Both the position numbers and the translations under genes were made by a program. 8,349 nucleotides of DNA from CAZYJD01 sp964647785 (GTDB lineage: Bacteria > Bacteroidota > Bacteroidia > NS11-12g > UBA9320): assembly GCA_964647785.1 (NCBI GenBank), contig CAZYJD010000082.1, positions 1-8,349 of the forward strand. Direction: 5' to 3'. Numbering within the stretch: the first letter of the stretch is position 1; every line of letters begins with the position of its first letter. Below the pieces are notes generated by a model, which saw only the letters and a list, made by a program, of their open reading frames with translations, made no database searches and was not told the origin of the DNA. Shown here one piece after another: positions 1-5,694 of the stretch.

Positions 1-72
1 CGGTAGCTCAGTTGGTAGAGCAATGGACTGAAAATCCATGTGTCGGCGGTTCGATCCCGCCCCACACCACCA
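1..72 (+). tRNA. tRNA-Phe (GAA), 5' end outside the window
   Basis: The D-arm (GCTC/GAGC), anticodon arm (ATGGA/TCCAT, loop CTGAAAA, anticodon GAA), variable loop GTGTC and T-arm (GGCGG/CCGCC with loop TTCGATC) are all present. The 3' acceptor strand CCACACC is followed by A and an encoded CCA at 70-72. The first four acceptor bases lie before the window. The three visible 5' acceptor bases are CGG. The last two pair with the 3' strand, but C at position 1 (tRNA position 5) faces A at tRNA position 68, a mismatch. A strand matching CCACACC would read GGTGTGG. The 3' part of this gene, from base 42 on, is repeated at 491-533. Identity is clear from the anticodon. Confidence 0.95.
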
Positions 73-74
73 GA

Positions 75-174
75 NNNNNNNNNNNNNNNNNNNNNNNNNN
101 NNNNNNNNNNNNNNNNNNNNNNNNNNNNNNNNNNNNNNNNNNNNNNNNNNNNNNNNNNNNNNNNNNNNNNNNNN
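75..174. other. Assembly gap, 100 N
   Basis: Exactly 100 ambiguous bases, the usual placeholder for a scaffold gap of unknown length. It lies two bases after the tRNA CCA end, between CCACCAGA and GGGAGTC. In the downstream copy (526-540) the same two flanks are directly adjacent, with no bases between them. The true gap may therefore be empty, or it may hide one or more further repeat units. No gene can be called inside it. Confidence 0.98.
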
Positions 175-197
175 GGGAGTCAAAAGCTCCCTTTTTT
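175..197 (+). terminator. Rho-independent terminator of tRNA-Phe
   Basis: The stem GGGAG (175-179) pairs with CTCCC (187-191) across a short A-rich loop and is followed by six T (192-197). It ends 12 bases before the GIY-YIG start codon, so that gene would need read-through or its own promoter. An identical hairpin occurs at 534-556. Confidence 0.75.
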
Positions 198-209
198 ATT
201 TTGTCAGCT

Positions 210-491
210 ATGGATGAGTTCTTCGTTTACATCCTTTATTCTGAAAAAAACAACAAATCTTATGTTGGATTCACCGCTGATTTGTTCAAGCGTATGAAGC
301 AGCATAACTTCTCTGTTGAGAATAAAAGAGCTTTTACTTATCGGTTCAGGCCTTGGCTGCTTATTCACTTTGAGACCTTCTCTTCTAAAAGCCAGGCTTT
401 GATGCGTGAAAAATGGTTCAAATCTGGTATTGGTCGGGAGCATAGAGATCGCATCATCTCAGAGTTCTTCCAGAAGTTGAGTCAGGTTTAG
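210..491 (+). CDS. Small GIY-YIG domain nuclease (93 aa), tRNA-associated
   Basis: This is a stand-alone GIY-YIG domain of the YhbQ/UvrC-N type. The GIY-like VYIL is at residues 6-9, with the catalytic tyrosine at 7. The YIG-like YVG is at 18-20. The expected helix arginine is at 28 (FKRMKQHN) and the probable metal-binding glutamate is E67 (REKWFKSG). The family makes single- or double-strand DNA cuts, and some members are homing endonucleases; the target here is unknown. I chose the ATG at 210 because the domain begins there. The frame stays open upstream to 12, but that part would translate the tRNA, the gap and the terminator. The gene lies directly after the tRNA terminator, and its own start region is duplicated after its stop, which suggests a mobile or formerly mobile unit. 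A house-keeping repair role cannot be excluded. Confidence 0.88.
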   Translation: MDEFFVYILYSEKNNKSYVGFTADLFKRMKQHNFSVENKRAFTYRFRPWLLIHFETFSSKSQALMREKWFKSGIGREHRDRIISEFFQKLSQV

Positions 492-501
492 TCGGCGGTT
501 C

Positions 502-515
502 CCCGCCGCGGCGGG
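502..515. repeat. 14-base perfect GC palindrome
   Basis: CCCGCCGCGGCGGG is its own reverse complement. It is flanked by GGCGG (494-498) and CCGCC (516-520), so alternative hairpins and a small cruciform are possible. The run from 501 to 522 contains no A or T, unlike its surroundings. It replaces GATC, itself a palindrome, in the T-loop position of the tRNA-derived repeat. Confidence 0.85.
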
Positions 516-533
516 CCGCCCCACACCACCAGA

Positions 534-556
534 GGGAGTCAAAAGCTCCCTTTTTT
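534..556 (+). terminator. Duplicated terminator hairpin
   Basis: GGGAG (534-538) pairs with CTCCC (546-550), followed by six T. It is identical to the terminator after tRNA-Phe and lies 43 bases after the GIY-YIG stop, so it now ends the transcript of that gene. Confidence 0.7.
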
Positions 557-568
557 ATTTTGTCAGCT

Positions 569-589
569 ATGGATGAGTTCTTCGTTTAG
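569..589 (+). pseudogene. Remnant start of a second GIY-YIG gene (6 codons)
   Basis: The ATG at 569 opens a frame encoding MDEFFV, identical to the first six residues of the gene at 210. It stops at TAG (587-589), and no GIY-YIG sequence follows. It is either a truncated second unit or just the part of the ORF included in the repeat boundary. Confidence 0.7.
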
Positions 590-622
590 AGGTTCTTTTC
601 CAAAAAAACAAGTACCCGGGAT

Positions 623-653
623 AAAAAAAGGAGGCCCTTAAGCCTCCTTTTTT
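623..653 (-). terminator. Bidirectional rho-independent terminator
   Basis: The stem GGAGGC (630-635) pairs with GCCTCC (642-647) around a six-base loop. It is flanked by a run of A (623-629) and a run of T (648-653), so it works on both strands. On the minus strand it follows the stop of the sulfide:quinone oxidoreductase by about 25 bases. On the plus strand it closes off the tRNA/GIY-YIG region. Confidence 0.88.
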
Positions 654-676
654 ATGTTGGGTAGACGTACAACGCC

Positions 677-1942
677 TTACATTTTTCCTTTTAGCATTCG
701 GTTCCAGTAAAGGTAAGGAAGACCGTACTTTTTAAGCAACCACATGCTGTATTGCTCTTTGGTGGTATCAACCATTTTGCTGAGCAATGGGTCTGAATCT
801 CTTACATTGTCATATTTGAATTCTGCCAGCACCATTTTGCCATAGCCTGTAACCAGTGGACAACTTGAATAGCCTTCATACTTTTTGCCATTGAGTTTAT
901 GCTTTTCGATTAGGTTGATCAAATTAGAAACCACCACAGGAGCTTGTTTTCTTACCGCTGCGCCTGTTTTCGCTGTGGGCAGTGCCGCCACGTCACCAAG
1001 TCCGAACACATTGGGGTACACCTTGCTCTGAAGGGTGTTTACATCCACATCCATCCAGCCTTTTGAGCCCCCTTCTTGGTGGGCCAAGGCAGAATTGGAA
1101 ATGAAGTCAGGAGCTTTCTGGGGTGGTGCCAAATGCAACATGTCATATGGCATCACTATGGTTGAGTTGCCTTCGATATACTCGTTTAGTTTGTTGTCTT
1201 CTGTAACCACACAGGCATTTTCTCCTGGCTTTGAATATTTGAAATGAATCTCCTTTTTTTCGCCATCTATTTTAACCGGCGCATAGAATGTTTTCAAAAG
1301 AATGCCATAGCGATGAATCACATTCATCAATGCCGGTGCAAAATCTTTCACTCCGAAAATCACAGATCCGGGTGTTGCAAAAACCAAATTTATGTCTGTA
1401 CTGCGGCCCTCTTTTCTAAAGTAATCTGCAGCTAAATAAGCAGCCTTTTGAGGAGCTCCACCACACTTAATGGGCGTGGTTGGTTGTGTGTACACGGCAT
1501 TGCCTTTTTTGAAGTTTTTAACAATGTTCCACGTTTTTTCTGGATCGATGTAATTGCTGCAAACACTATCGGTTTCCATGGCGTCGCGCAGCCCTTCTAT
1601 TCCATCCAAATCCATCACCAAACCAGGCGCAACCACCAAATAATCATAGCTGATGTTTCCTGAAGATTGGGTGACCACCACATTATTGGCAGGATCTAAT
1701 TTATCTGCGTAGTCTTTGATCCAATCGGCGCCAGAAGGTATGTAATCTTTTTCATCCCTAATGGTCTTGTCGTAGTCAAACGTTCCGGCACCAACGAGGG
1801 TCCATGCTGGTTGATAAACATGTTTTTCGGAAGGCTCAAGTATGCCAACATCTATGTTTGGTTTTTGCCTCTTTAGCTGGGCTGCCACCATTAAACCGGC
1901 CGTTCCACCTCCAATAATTAAAACTTGATAGTGATTTTTCAT
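677..1942 (-). CDS. sqr: Sulfide:quinone oxidoreductase, type II
   Basis: A flavoprotein that oxidises sulfide to sulfane sulfur and passes the electrons to the quinone pool at the inner face of the cytoplasmic membrane. This serves sulfide detoxification or energy gain. The 421-residue protein has an N-terminal FAD-binding Rossmann motif (VLIIGGGTAG, 7-16) and the second FAD motif NVFGLGDVAALPTAKTGAA (311-329). The two redox cysteines are in the typical type II contexts: C160 in IKCGGAPQK and C361 in SSCPLVTGYGK. An additional C128 lies in SVCSNY. The C-terminal segment WLLKKYGLPYLYWNRML resembles the membrane-docking helix of the mitochondrial enzyme, to which the protein looks closer than to type I enzymes. 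It is transcribed alone, with a terminator behind it and CRP/FNR-like sites in front. A dioxygenase or rhodanese partner is not in the window. Confidence 0.93.
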   Translation of the reverse strand: MKNHYQVLIIGGGTAGLMVAAQLKRQKPNIDVGILEPSEKHVYQPAWTLVGAGTFDYDKTIRDEKDYIPSGADWIKDYADKLDPANNVVVTQSSGNISYDYLVVAPGLVMDLDGIEGLRDAMETDSVCSNYIDPEKTWNIVKNFKKGNAVYTQPTTPIKCGGAPQKAAYLAADYFRKEGRSTDINLVFATPGSVIFGVKDFAPALMNVIHRYGILLKTFYAPVKIDGEKKEIHFKYSKPGENACVVTEDNKLNEYIEGNSTIVMPYDMLHLAPPQKAPDFISNSALAHQEGGSKGWMDVDVNTLQSKVYPNVFGLGDVAALPTAKTGAAVRKQAPVVVSNLINLIEKHKLNGKKYEGYSSCPLVTGYGKMVLAEFKYDNVRDSDPLLSKMVDTTKEQYSMWLLKKYGLPYLYWNRMLKGKM

Positions 1943-1988
1943 GATATTTTAATGACTTGCCAAGTGAGTCCATTTTACGCACCCCTTT

Positions 1989-2004
1989 GGTGACAAAAAT
2001 CACA
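1989..2004. promoter_or_regulatory. Candidate CRP/FNR-family operator, site 1
   Basis: GGTGACAAAAATCACA matches the CRP consensus TGTGA-N6-TCACA at nine of ten specified bases. Its near edge is 47 bases upstream of the sulfide:quinone oxidoreductase start codon. The match is seen in the sequence; which CRP/FNR-type regulator binds it, if any, is inference. Confidence 0.5.
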
Positions 2005-2010
2005 CTGATG

Positions 2011-2026
2011 GGTGAGATGTGTCAGC
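2011..2026. promoter_or_regulatory. Candidate CRP/FNR-family operator, site 2
   Basis: GGTGAGATGTGTCAGC has the form GGTGA-N6-TCAGC, a weaker match with the core TGA-N6-TCA intact. It starts exactly 22 bases after site 1, about two helical turns, so both would lie on the same face of the DNA. Confidence 0.35.
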
Positions 2027-2190
2027 CCGAGGTTGTGTGAGGTGTGGTGTTTTTCCAACGAACCAAGGTTTCATGAGGGGGTTAAGGTTACACTTTTACA
2101 AAGTAGTTACATGTACTGAGTCCTCTACACTTACAACTATTTGATTTTTTGTACCCCATACGGTCCCCAAAAACACGAAAAGCAAACCAT
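2027..2190. other. Rest of the 248-base intergenic stretch, nothing clear
   Basis: Between the candidate operators and the terminator of the initiator tRNA I see no convincing gene, RNA or promoter. There is a GT-rich run near 2033-2055 and an 8-base palindrome TACATGTA near 2108-2115. Open frames here are very short and unrelated to known proteins. Confidence 0.5.
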
Positions 2191-2218
2191 AAAAAAAGGG
2201 CCCATGTGTACAGGCCCT
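2191..2218 (-). terminator. Terminator of tRNA-fMet
   Basis: On the minus strand, AGGGCC (2213-2218) pairs with GGCCCT-type bases (2197-2202) across a ten-base loop and is followed by a run of T (complement of the A run from 2191). It begins about nine bases after the tRNA 3' end. Confidence 0.8.
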
Positions 2219-2229
2219 ACTTACTTTAG

Positions 2230-2301
<72 letters not shown>

Positions 2302-2312
2302 ATTTTGTACTG

Positions 2313-2342
2313 CAAATATAGTTGATTTTATGGTCATTTCAA
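2313..2342 (-). promoter_or_regulatory. Bacteroidetes-type promoter of tRNA-fMet
   Basis: On the minus strand TTG (2340-2342) is followed by 19 bases and then TATATTTG (2313-2320). This fits the known Bacteroidetes primary-sigma promoter, a TTTG-like -33 box and a TAnnTTTG -7 box. The -7 box ends 11 bases before the tRNA 5' end. It lies between the end of the photolyase operon and the tRNA, and is the strongest phylum marker in the window. Confidence 0.8.
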
Positions 2343-2367
2343 GCCCTCGAAGGACACTTTGTGGCTT

Positions 2368-3867
2368 TTAAAACTTGGCCATTATTGCCTCATCCTCACG
2401 GAACAAGGGCAAATTGCCCCTGATCAGCTCGGCTCTATCTGCAAAAGCCGCTCTTTTCTCTGCCGACTGCTTCTCATATAGACGGCACATCATACTCATT
2501 CTGGGGTTCTTCTTAAACGACTCAAGGTTCCTCCCAATGAAACTCCAATACAAGGCATCCCAGTCGTTCGACCAATTGCCTTTCTTGTAGTCAGACATTT
2601 TTAAAATGTAGTTCGAGCCTGAAACATATGGCTTGGTGGTCACCAAACCTCCATCGGCATATTGACTCATTCCATAAACATTTGGAACCATCACCCAATC
2701 CCATGCATCGATGTACATTTCCATGAACCACCGATACGCAGCATGTGGATGTACACCTGCCAACAACATCCAGTTGCCCGCAACCATCAAGCGTTCAATA
2801 TGGTGGTTATAGGCTGAATGATGCAATCGATCTACCATTAAATCCAAAGGCAAAATGCCTGATTTTCCAATATAAAACCGCTCATCTAGATCGCGATCAT
2901 TGCCGAAGAAATTGCTGTTCCTCTGTTTTGACCCAAACAAGTGGTACACCCCCCTCATGAACTCGCGCCAACCTATTATCTGGCGCACAAAGCCCTCGGT
3001 GTTATTGATGGCTATGTCGTTTTCAACAGCATATTGCAACAAGCGGTTAACCACCCAATTGGGGTTCAACAAGCCCACATTTAGCAATGGTGATATCAAA
3101 GAGTGGTACAAGCTGTTGTGGTTTGAAACCATGGCATCTTCATAGGTTCCAAAATGTCGGAAACGTTCTTCCAAGAATGTATCAAACCACCGGCGGGCCT
3201 GATCGTGTGTTACCGGATAAAGAAAGTTACTAAAGCTGCCTGGGTGATCATCAAAATGTTGCGTTACATACTTTTTTGCTTCCTCCACCGCCAAAGTGCT
3301 GTTTTCCGGCATAGGCGATGGAAGCACCATGCCCGCAGGGATTTTTTTTCTATTCTCTCCGTCAAAACTCCATTTTCCTCCAAGCGGTTTTCCGCCAACA
3401 TCCATTAGCACACCGGTTTTTTTTCGCTGTTCGTTGTAAAAGGTGGCCATCAAGGGCTTGTTATTCCGGCTCAACAAAGCAATGGTTTCCCCCAAAGGTG
3501 AAATGAATAGCGGACTTTCTTTCATGGACACCCTGAAGCCCATTTCTTTGGATGCGGCATGTATTCTTTTTTCCAACAGATAGTCGTCAGTGAACCAATA
3601 GCTCCATGCTTGCACAACATGCGTTTGAAAGAACTTTTTCCAGCCTGAAAATTCATGGAATGGGATGTACTTGAGATCGTAACCCAAGCGCCTTAAATTG
3701 GACTCGTAAGATTTGAAAGCAGCCCTTAAGAACACCAGTTTTTGTTTGTGAAACTTGACGTGATTGAAAAAGAGTGGTTCTTCCACTAAAAAAAGTACGG
3801 TGTCCCTTGGTGGCAGGTGCTCTGCTTCAAACAATTGGTTCGGAAATACGAGTAAGGCCTTGTTCAT
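2368..3867 (-). CDS. FeS-BCP/(6-4)-type photolyase-related protein lacking the cluster cysteines
   Basis: A flavoprotein of the prokaryotic FeS-BCP branch (DPRP domain followed by an FAD-binding photolyase domain). Its relatives use blue light to repair (6-4) photoproducts. The N-terminal antenna half starts at MNKALLVFPNQL. The FAD half contains GWREFMRG (299-306), YNHHIERLMVAGNWMLL (353-369) with the conserved histidine pair, and VPNVYGMSQYADGG (394-407). Length (499) is normal. FeS-BCPs have four cluster cysteines, three of them after the MSDY segment. Here that segment reads MSDYKKGNWSNDWDALYW (424-441) with none, and the whole protein has one cysteine (C461). The cluster is therefore very probably absent. 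It is the last gene of the operon, one base after DUF429. Substrate preference, or a change to a photoreceptor role, cannot be told. Confidence 0.92.
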   Translation of the reverse strand: MNKALLVFPNQLFEAEHLPPRDTVLFLVEEPLFFNHVKFHKQKLVFLRAAFKSYESNLRRLGYDLKYIPFHEFSGWKKFFQTHVVQAWSYWFTDDYLLEKRIHAASKEMGFRVSMKESPLFISPLGETIALLSRNNKPLMATFYNEQRKKTGVLMDVGGKPLGGKWSFDGENRKKIPAGMVLPSPMPENSTLAVEEAKKYVTQHFDDHPGSFSNFLYPVTHDQARRWFDTFLEERFRHFGTYEDAMVSNHNSLYHSLISPLLNVGLLNPNWVVNRLLQYAVENDIAINNTEGFVRQIIGWREFMRGVYHLFGSKQRNSNFFGNDRDLDERFYIGKSGILPLDLMVDRLHHSAYNHHIERLMVAGNWMLLAGVHPHAAYRWFMEMYIDAWDWVMVPNVYGMSQYADGGLVTTKPYVSGSNYILKMSDYKKGNWSNDWDALYWSFIGRNLESFKKNPRMSMMCRLYEKQSAEKRAAFADRAELIRGNLPLFREDEAIMAKF

Positions 3868-3868
3868 A

Positions 3869-4453
3869 TCACAGATAAATGATTCCTTCTTTGGTCAAAC
3901 CTATAGGCATTGCCAGGCCTGAAAGGTATCTCGCTGCTGAATGCCAGCACAGCAATGCATCCAAATCGTGTTTTCTTACTTTTTTGATTTCAATGGCATG
4001 AAAAGCCCTTGTTTGCAGCTTCATGCGTTCTATGCTTTCTTCAAAGTGCTCTTTTTCTTCCCGGTTTAGGTCGGGGTACACTTTTTTTGCAATGGCGCTC
4101 GGATATGTCTCGATGAATTCAAAAGCAGACAGCTTCGCTCTGAGGCGCATCGCCCTTGCTGTTAGACCTCCAAGGAACATCGGTGACATCGCACCCAAGT
4201 CTCGATCGCATTTTCTATAGAAATAATCTTCACTGGCTGAAATGCCGGTGTATGTGCCGGGTAAACTCAATGGGGCGTCAATTGCAATCAGTCGGGGTTG
4301 AAGCTGCATCAACAGTTCCTCCAACCAAAGATCGGTATCCCGGCCTTTTTCAATCGTGTGACAGCTCAATGTGCCTCCTACGGCCCCAGAAACCACACTT
4401 GTCAATCCTGAGCGCTTGGCTCCAAAATCGATTCCGACTAAGATTTCAGCCAT
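3869..4453 (-). CDS. DUF429 family RNase H-like protein
   Basis: A 194-residue protein of the DUF429 family, predicted to be a nuclease with an RNase H-like fold; no reaction is established. It starts with the fold's first strand and acidic residue (LVGIDFGAKRSG, D9). Further conserved-looking acids are D59 in IAIDAPLSLPG, E115 in FIETYPSA, and D163/D165 in KHDLDALLCW, a set that could bind two metal ions. The start codon lies within the end of the DASH gene (16-base overlap), and the stop is followed after one base by the second photolyase. It is thus likely translated with both photolyases, and a role in DNA repair is suggested by position only. No signal peptide or membrane segment is visible. 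Confidence 0.85.
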   Translation of the reverse strand: MAEILVGIDFGAKRSGLTSVVSGAVGGTLSCHTIEKGRDTDLWLEELLMQLQPRLIAIDAPLSLPGTYTGISASEDYFYRKCDRDLGAMSPMFLGGLTARAMRLRAKLSAFEFIETYPSAIAKKVYPDLNREEKEHFEESIERMKLQTRAFHAIEIKKVRKHDLDALLCWHSAARYLSGLAMPIGLTKEGIIYL

Positions 4454-5694
4454 TTATTTCGATAATTAGCACCCGAATCATATTGTTCTGCCTGTTTTTG
4501 CAGGTTGAACTTTCTTCCCACCCGGGGGTCATTTCCGATACCAGCGATGTACTGCCAGTTTCCATAATTGCTACAAGGGTCGAAGTCGAGAAGCTGGCTC
4601 TCAAACCACCATGCACCCGCCAACCAGTGGGTTTTCAAATCATGACATAAGAAACTTGCTGCGTTTTGCCTTCCTCTGTTCGACAAAAAACCTGTGGACG
4701 AGAGTTCTTTCATACATGCATCTGCGAAGGCATTTCCGGTTGCTCCGCTGGTCCATCGTTCGAAAAGTTCGGTTTGTTGCCTGTTTAACTTGGGTGTAAC
4801 GGGACCTGTTTCTTTAATGCCCTTGGACAAAAACAGCTTTTTTCCATGTTTTAACCAGACAAACTTGAAGTAATCCCTCCAAAGCAACTCAAAAAGCACC
4901 CAATAGGTGCTTTCGTTGGCCCCAAAAGTCTGTTCGAAGTTTCGAAGTGAGAAATAAACCTGCCTTGCTGAGAGGTTGCCATTGGCCAACCAGAGCGAAA
5001 ACCGTGTTGAATAATCAATGCCCAACAAGCCGTTTCTTGTTTCCTTATAAGTCAAAACCTTTTGGGTTTCTTCGAAGTAGTAGTTTACTCGACTCCTTGC
5101 AGCTTCTTCACCCGCAGCAAAAGAAAACTCCAAAACACCCTCTTCATTGAACGAGAATGGCTCCTCCGGGTTTGGGGGCAAGGATGTTGGTTTTTCTGTC
5201 AACGCTCTAATGTTTAGATCCCGTTCAACCCCTTTTCTAAACTGGGTAAAAACTTCTGGCAGCATGTTCAGCTCGAAAGGAAGATCGTCCGGATGAATAA
5301 GGGTTTGCCCTTCATATAAATGAAGTATTCCCCCCGTCTTGGATTGAAGAACTTCTTCTTGTCTTCTCTCTTCTTCGCCGTAATCCCTTTGGGCTAAAAT
5401 GCTGTTGACGTTAAATTTTTGTACCAGATTCAACAAAGTGTCGGTGGTATCAGCGCGTTTAACGGTTAAATGAGACCCCAGCTTTCTAAGTTCACGATCA
5501 AGCATAGCCAAGGAGTCCATCAACCAATGGGTTCTGCGCTCACTTCTCCTTTTGAAGCCAAACGGAGTAACAGCCGAAGCGACAGGATCATCGATGTAAA
5601 TGGGAATTAAACGGTCGAATTTGCTTGCTTCTGCCAACAGGGGTTGATCTGCCAGGCGTTGATCATTGCGTATCCACCAAATGGCTGTTTTCAT
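4438..5694 (-). CDS. DASH-type cryptochrome/photolyase
   Basis: A flavin photolyase/cryptochrome of the DASH branch (418 aa). Family members repair cyclobutane dimers in single-stranded or looped DNA, and some act in light signalling. The antenna domain begins WWIRNDQRLADQPLL (6-20). FAD-domain motifs include STRFSLWLANG (229-239), ELLWRDYFKF (269-278), GFLSNRGRQNAASFL (335-349) and FDPCSNYGNWQYIAGIGNDPR (371-391), the last two being typical of DASH proteins. I chose the ATG at 5694 because homology begins there. The frame is open to 5793, but those 33 codons cover the DUF2256 gene and look unlike a photolyase. The start lies 32 bases inside DUF2256, and the end overlaps DUF429 by 16 bases. 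It is intact, with normal length. No gene symbol is assigned because DASH naming varies. Confidence 0.93.
   Translation of the reverse strand: MKTAIWWIRNDQRLADQPLLAEASKFDRLIPIYIDDPVASAVTPFGFKRRSERRTHWLMDSLAMLDRELRKLGSHLTVKRADTTDTLLNLVQKFNVNSILAQRDYGEEERRQEEVLQSKTGGILHLYEGQTLIHPDDLPFELNMLPEVFTQFRKGVERDLNIRALTEKPTSLPPNPEEPFSFNEEGVLEFSFAAGEEAARSRVNYYFEETQKVLTYKETRNGLLGIDYSTRFSLWLANGNLSARQVYFSLRNFEQTFGANESTYWVLFELLWRDYFKFVWLKHGKKLFLSKGIKETGPVTPKLNRQQTELFERWTSGATGNAFADACMKELSSTGFLSNRGRQNAASFLCHDLKTHWLAGAWWFESQLLDFDPCSNYGNWQYIAGIGNDPRVGRKFNLQKQAEQYDSGANYRNKWLKS

Larger units (their letters stand above)
42..229 (+). repeat. Upstream copy of the tRNA-3'-end/terminator/ORF-start repeat, split by the gap
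   Basis: Bases 42-52, 57-74 and 175-229 recur at 491-501, 516-533 and 534-588. The repeat contains the T-arm, 3' acceptor strand and CCA of tRNA-Phe, the terminator hairpin, and the first six codons of the GIY-YIG gene plus two bases. The stretch 175-229 is identical to 534-588 over 55 bases. The only internal difference is in the T-loop: GATC here, a 14-base GC palindrome in the other copy. Confidence 0.9.
175..533 (+). mobile_element. Candidate 359-bp tRNA-3'-end GIY-YIG unit
   Basis: The distance between the two copies of the GIY-YIG start codon (210 and 569) is 359 bases. One period therefore holds the terminator, the GIY-YIG gene and a second copy of the tRNA 3' end with CCA. The arrangement resembles an insertion at a tRNA 3' end that rebuilds the end at its far side, as tRNA-targeting integrative elements do. 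Here the only gene is a nuclease, and there is no integrase or transposase. An ordinary tandem duplication gives the same pattern, and the gap at the left junction prevents a firm boundary. The repeat is seen directly; mobility is inferred. Confidence 0.4.
491..588 (+). repeat. Downstream copy of the tRNA-3'-end/terminator/ORF-start repeat
   Basis: This is the second copy of the repeat that begins in tRNA-Phe. It starts at the last base of the GIY-YIG stop codon. It contains the T-arm 5' strand, a 14-base palindrome (502-515) where the tRNA has GATC, the 3' acceptor strand with CCA (529-531), the terminator hairpin (534-556) and the first six codons of the nuclease. Identity ends at 588. There is no D-arm or anticodon arm, so it is not a tRNA gene. 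Confidence 0.9.

Noticed and set aside
12..209. Extended GIY-YIG frame starting inside the tRNA
   Set aside because: The frame crosses the tRNA, the 100-N gap and a terminator. The GIY-YIG domain begins at the ATG at 210, so the upstream codons are not real coding sequence.
491..533. Second tRNA gene
   Set aside because: Only the T-arm 5' strand, a palindrome, the 3' acceptor strand and CCA are present. There is no D-arm or anticodon arm, and the T-loop is replaced.
4156..4650. Plus-strand 164-aa open frame
   Set aside because: It is antisense to DUF429 and the DASH gene, both with clear homology, and shows no recognisable domain.
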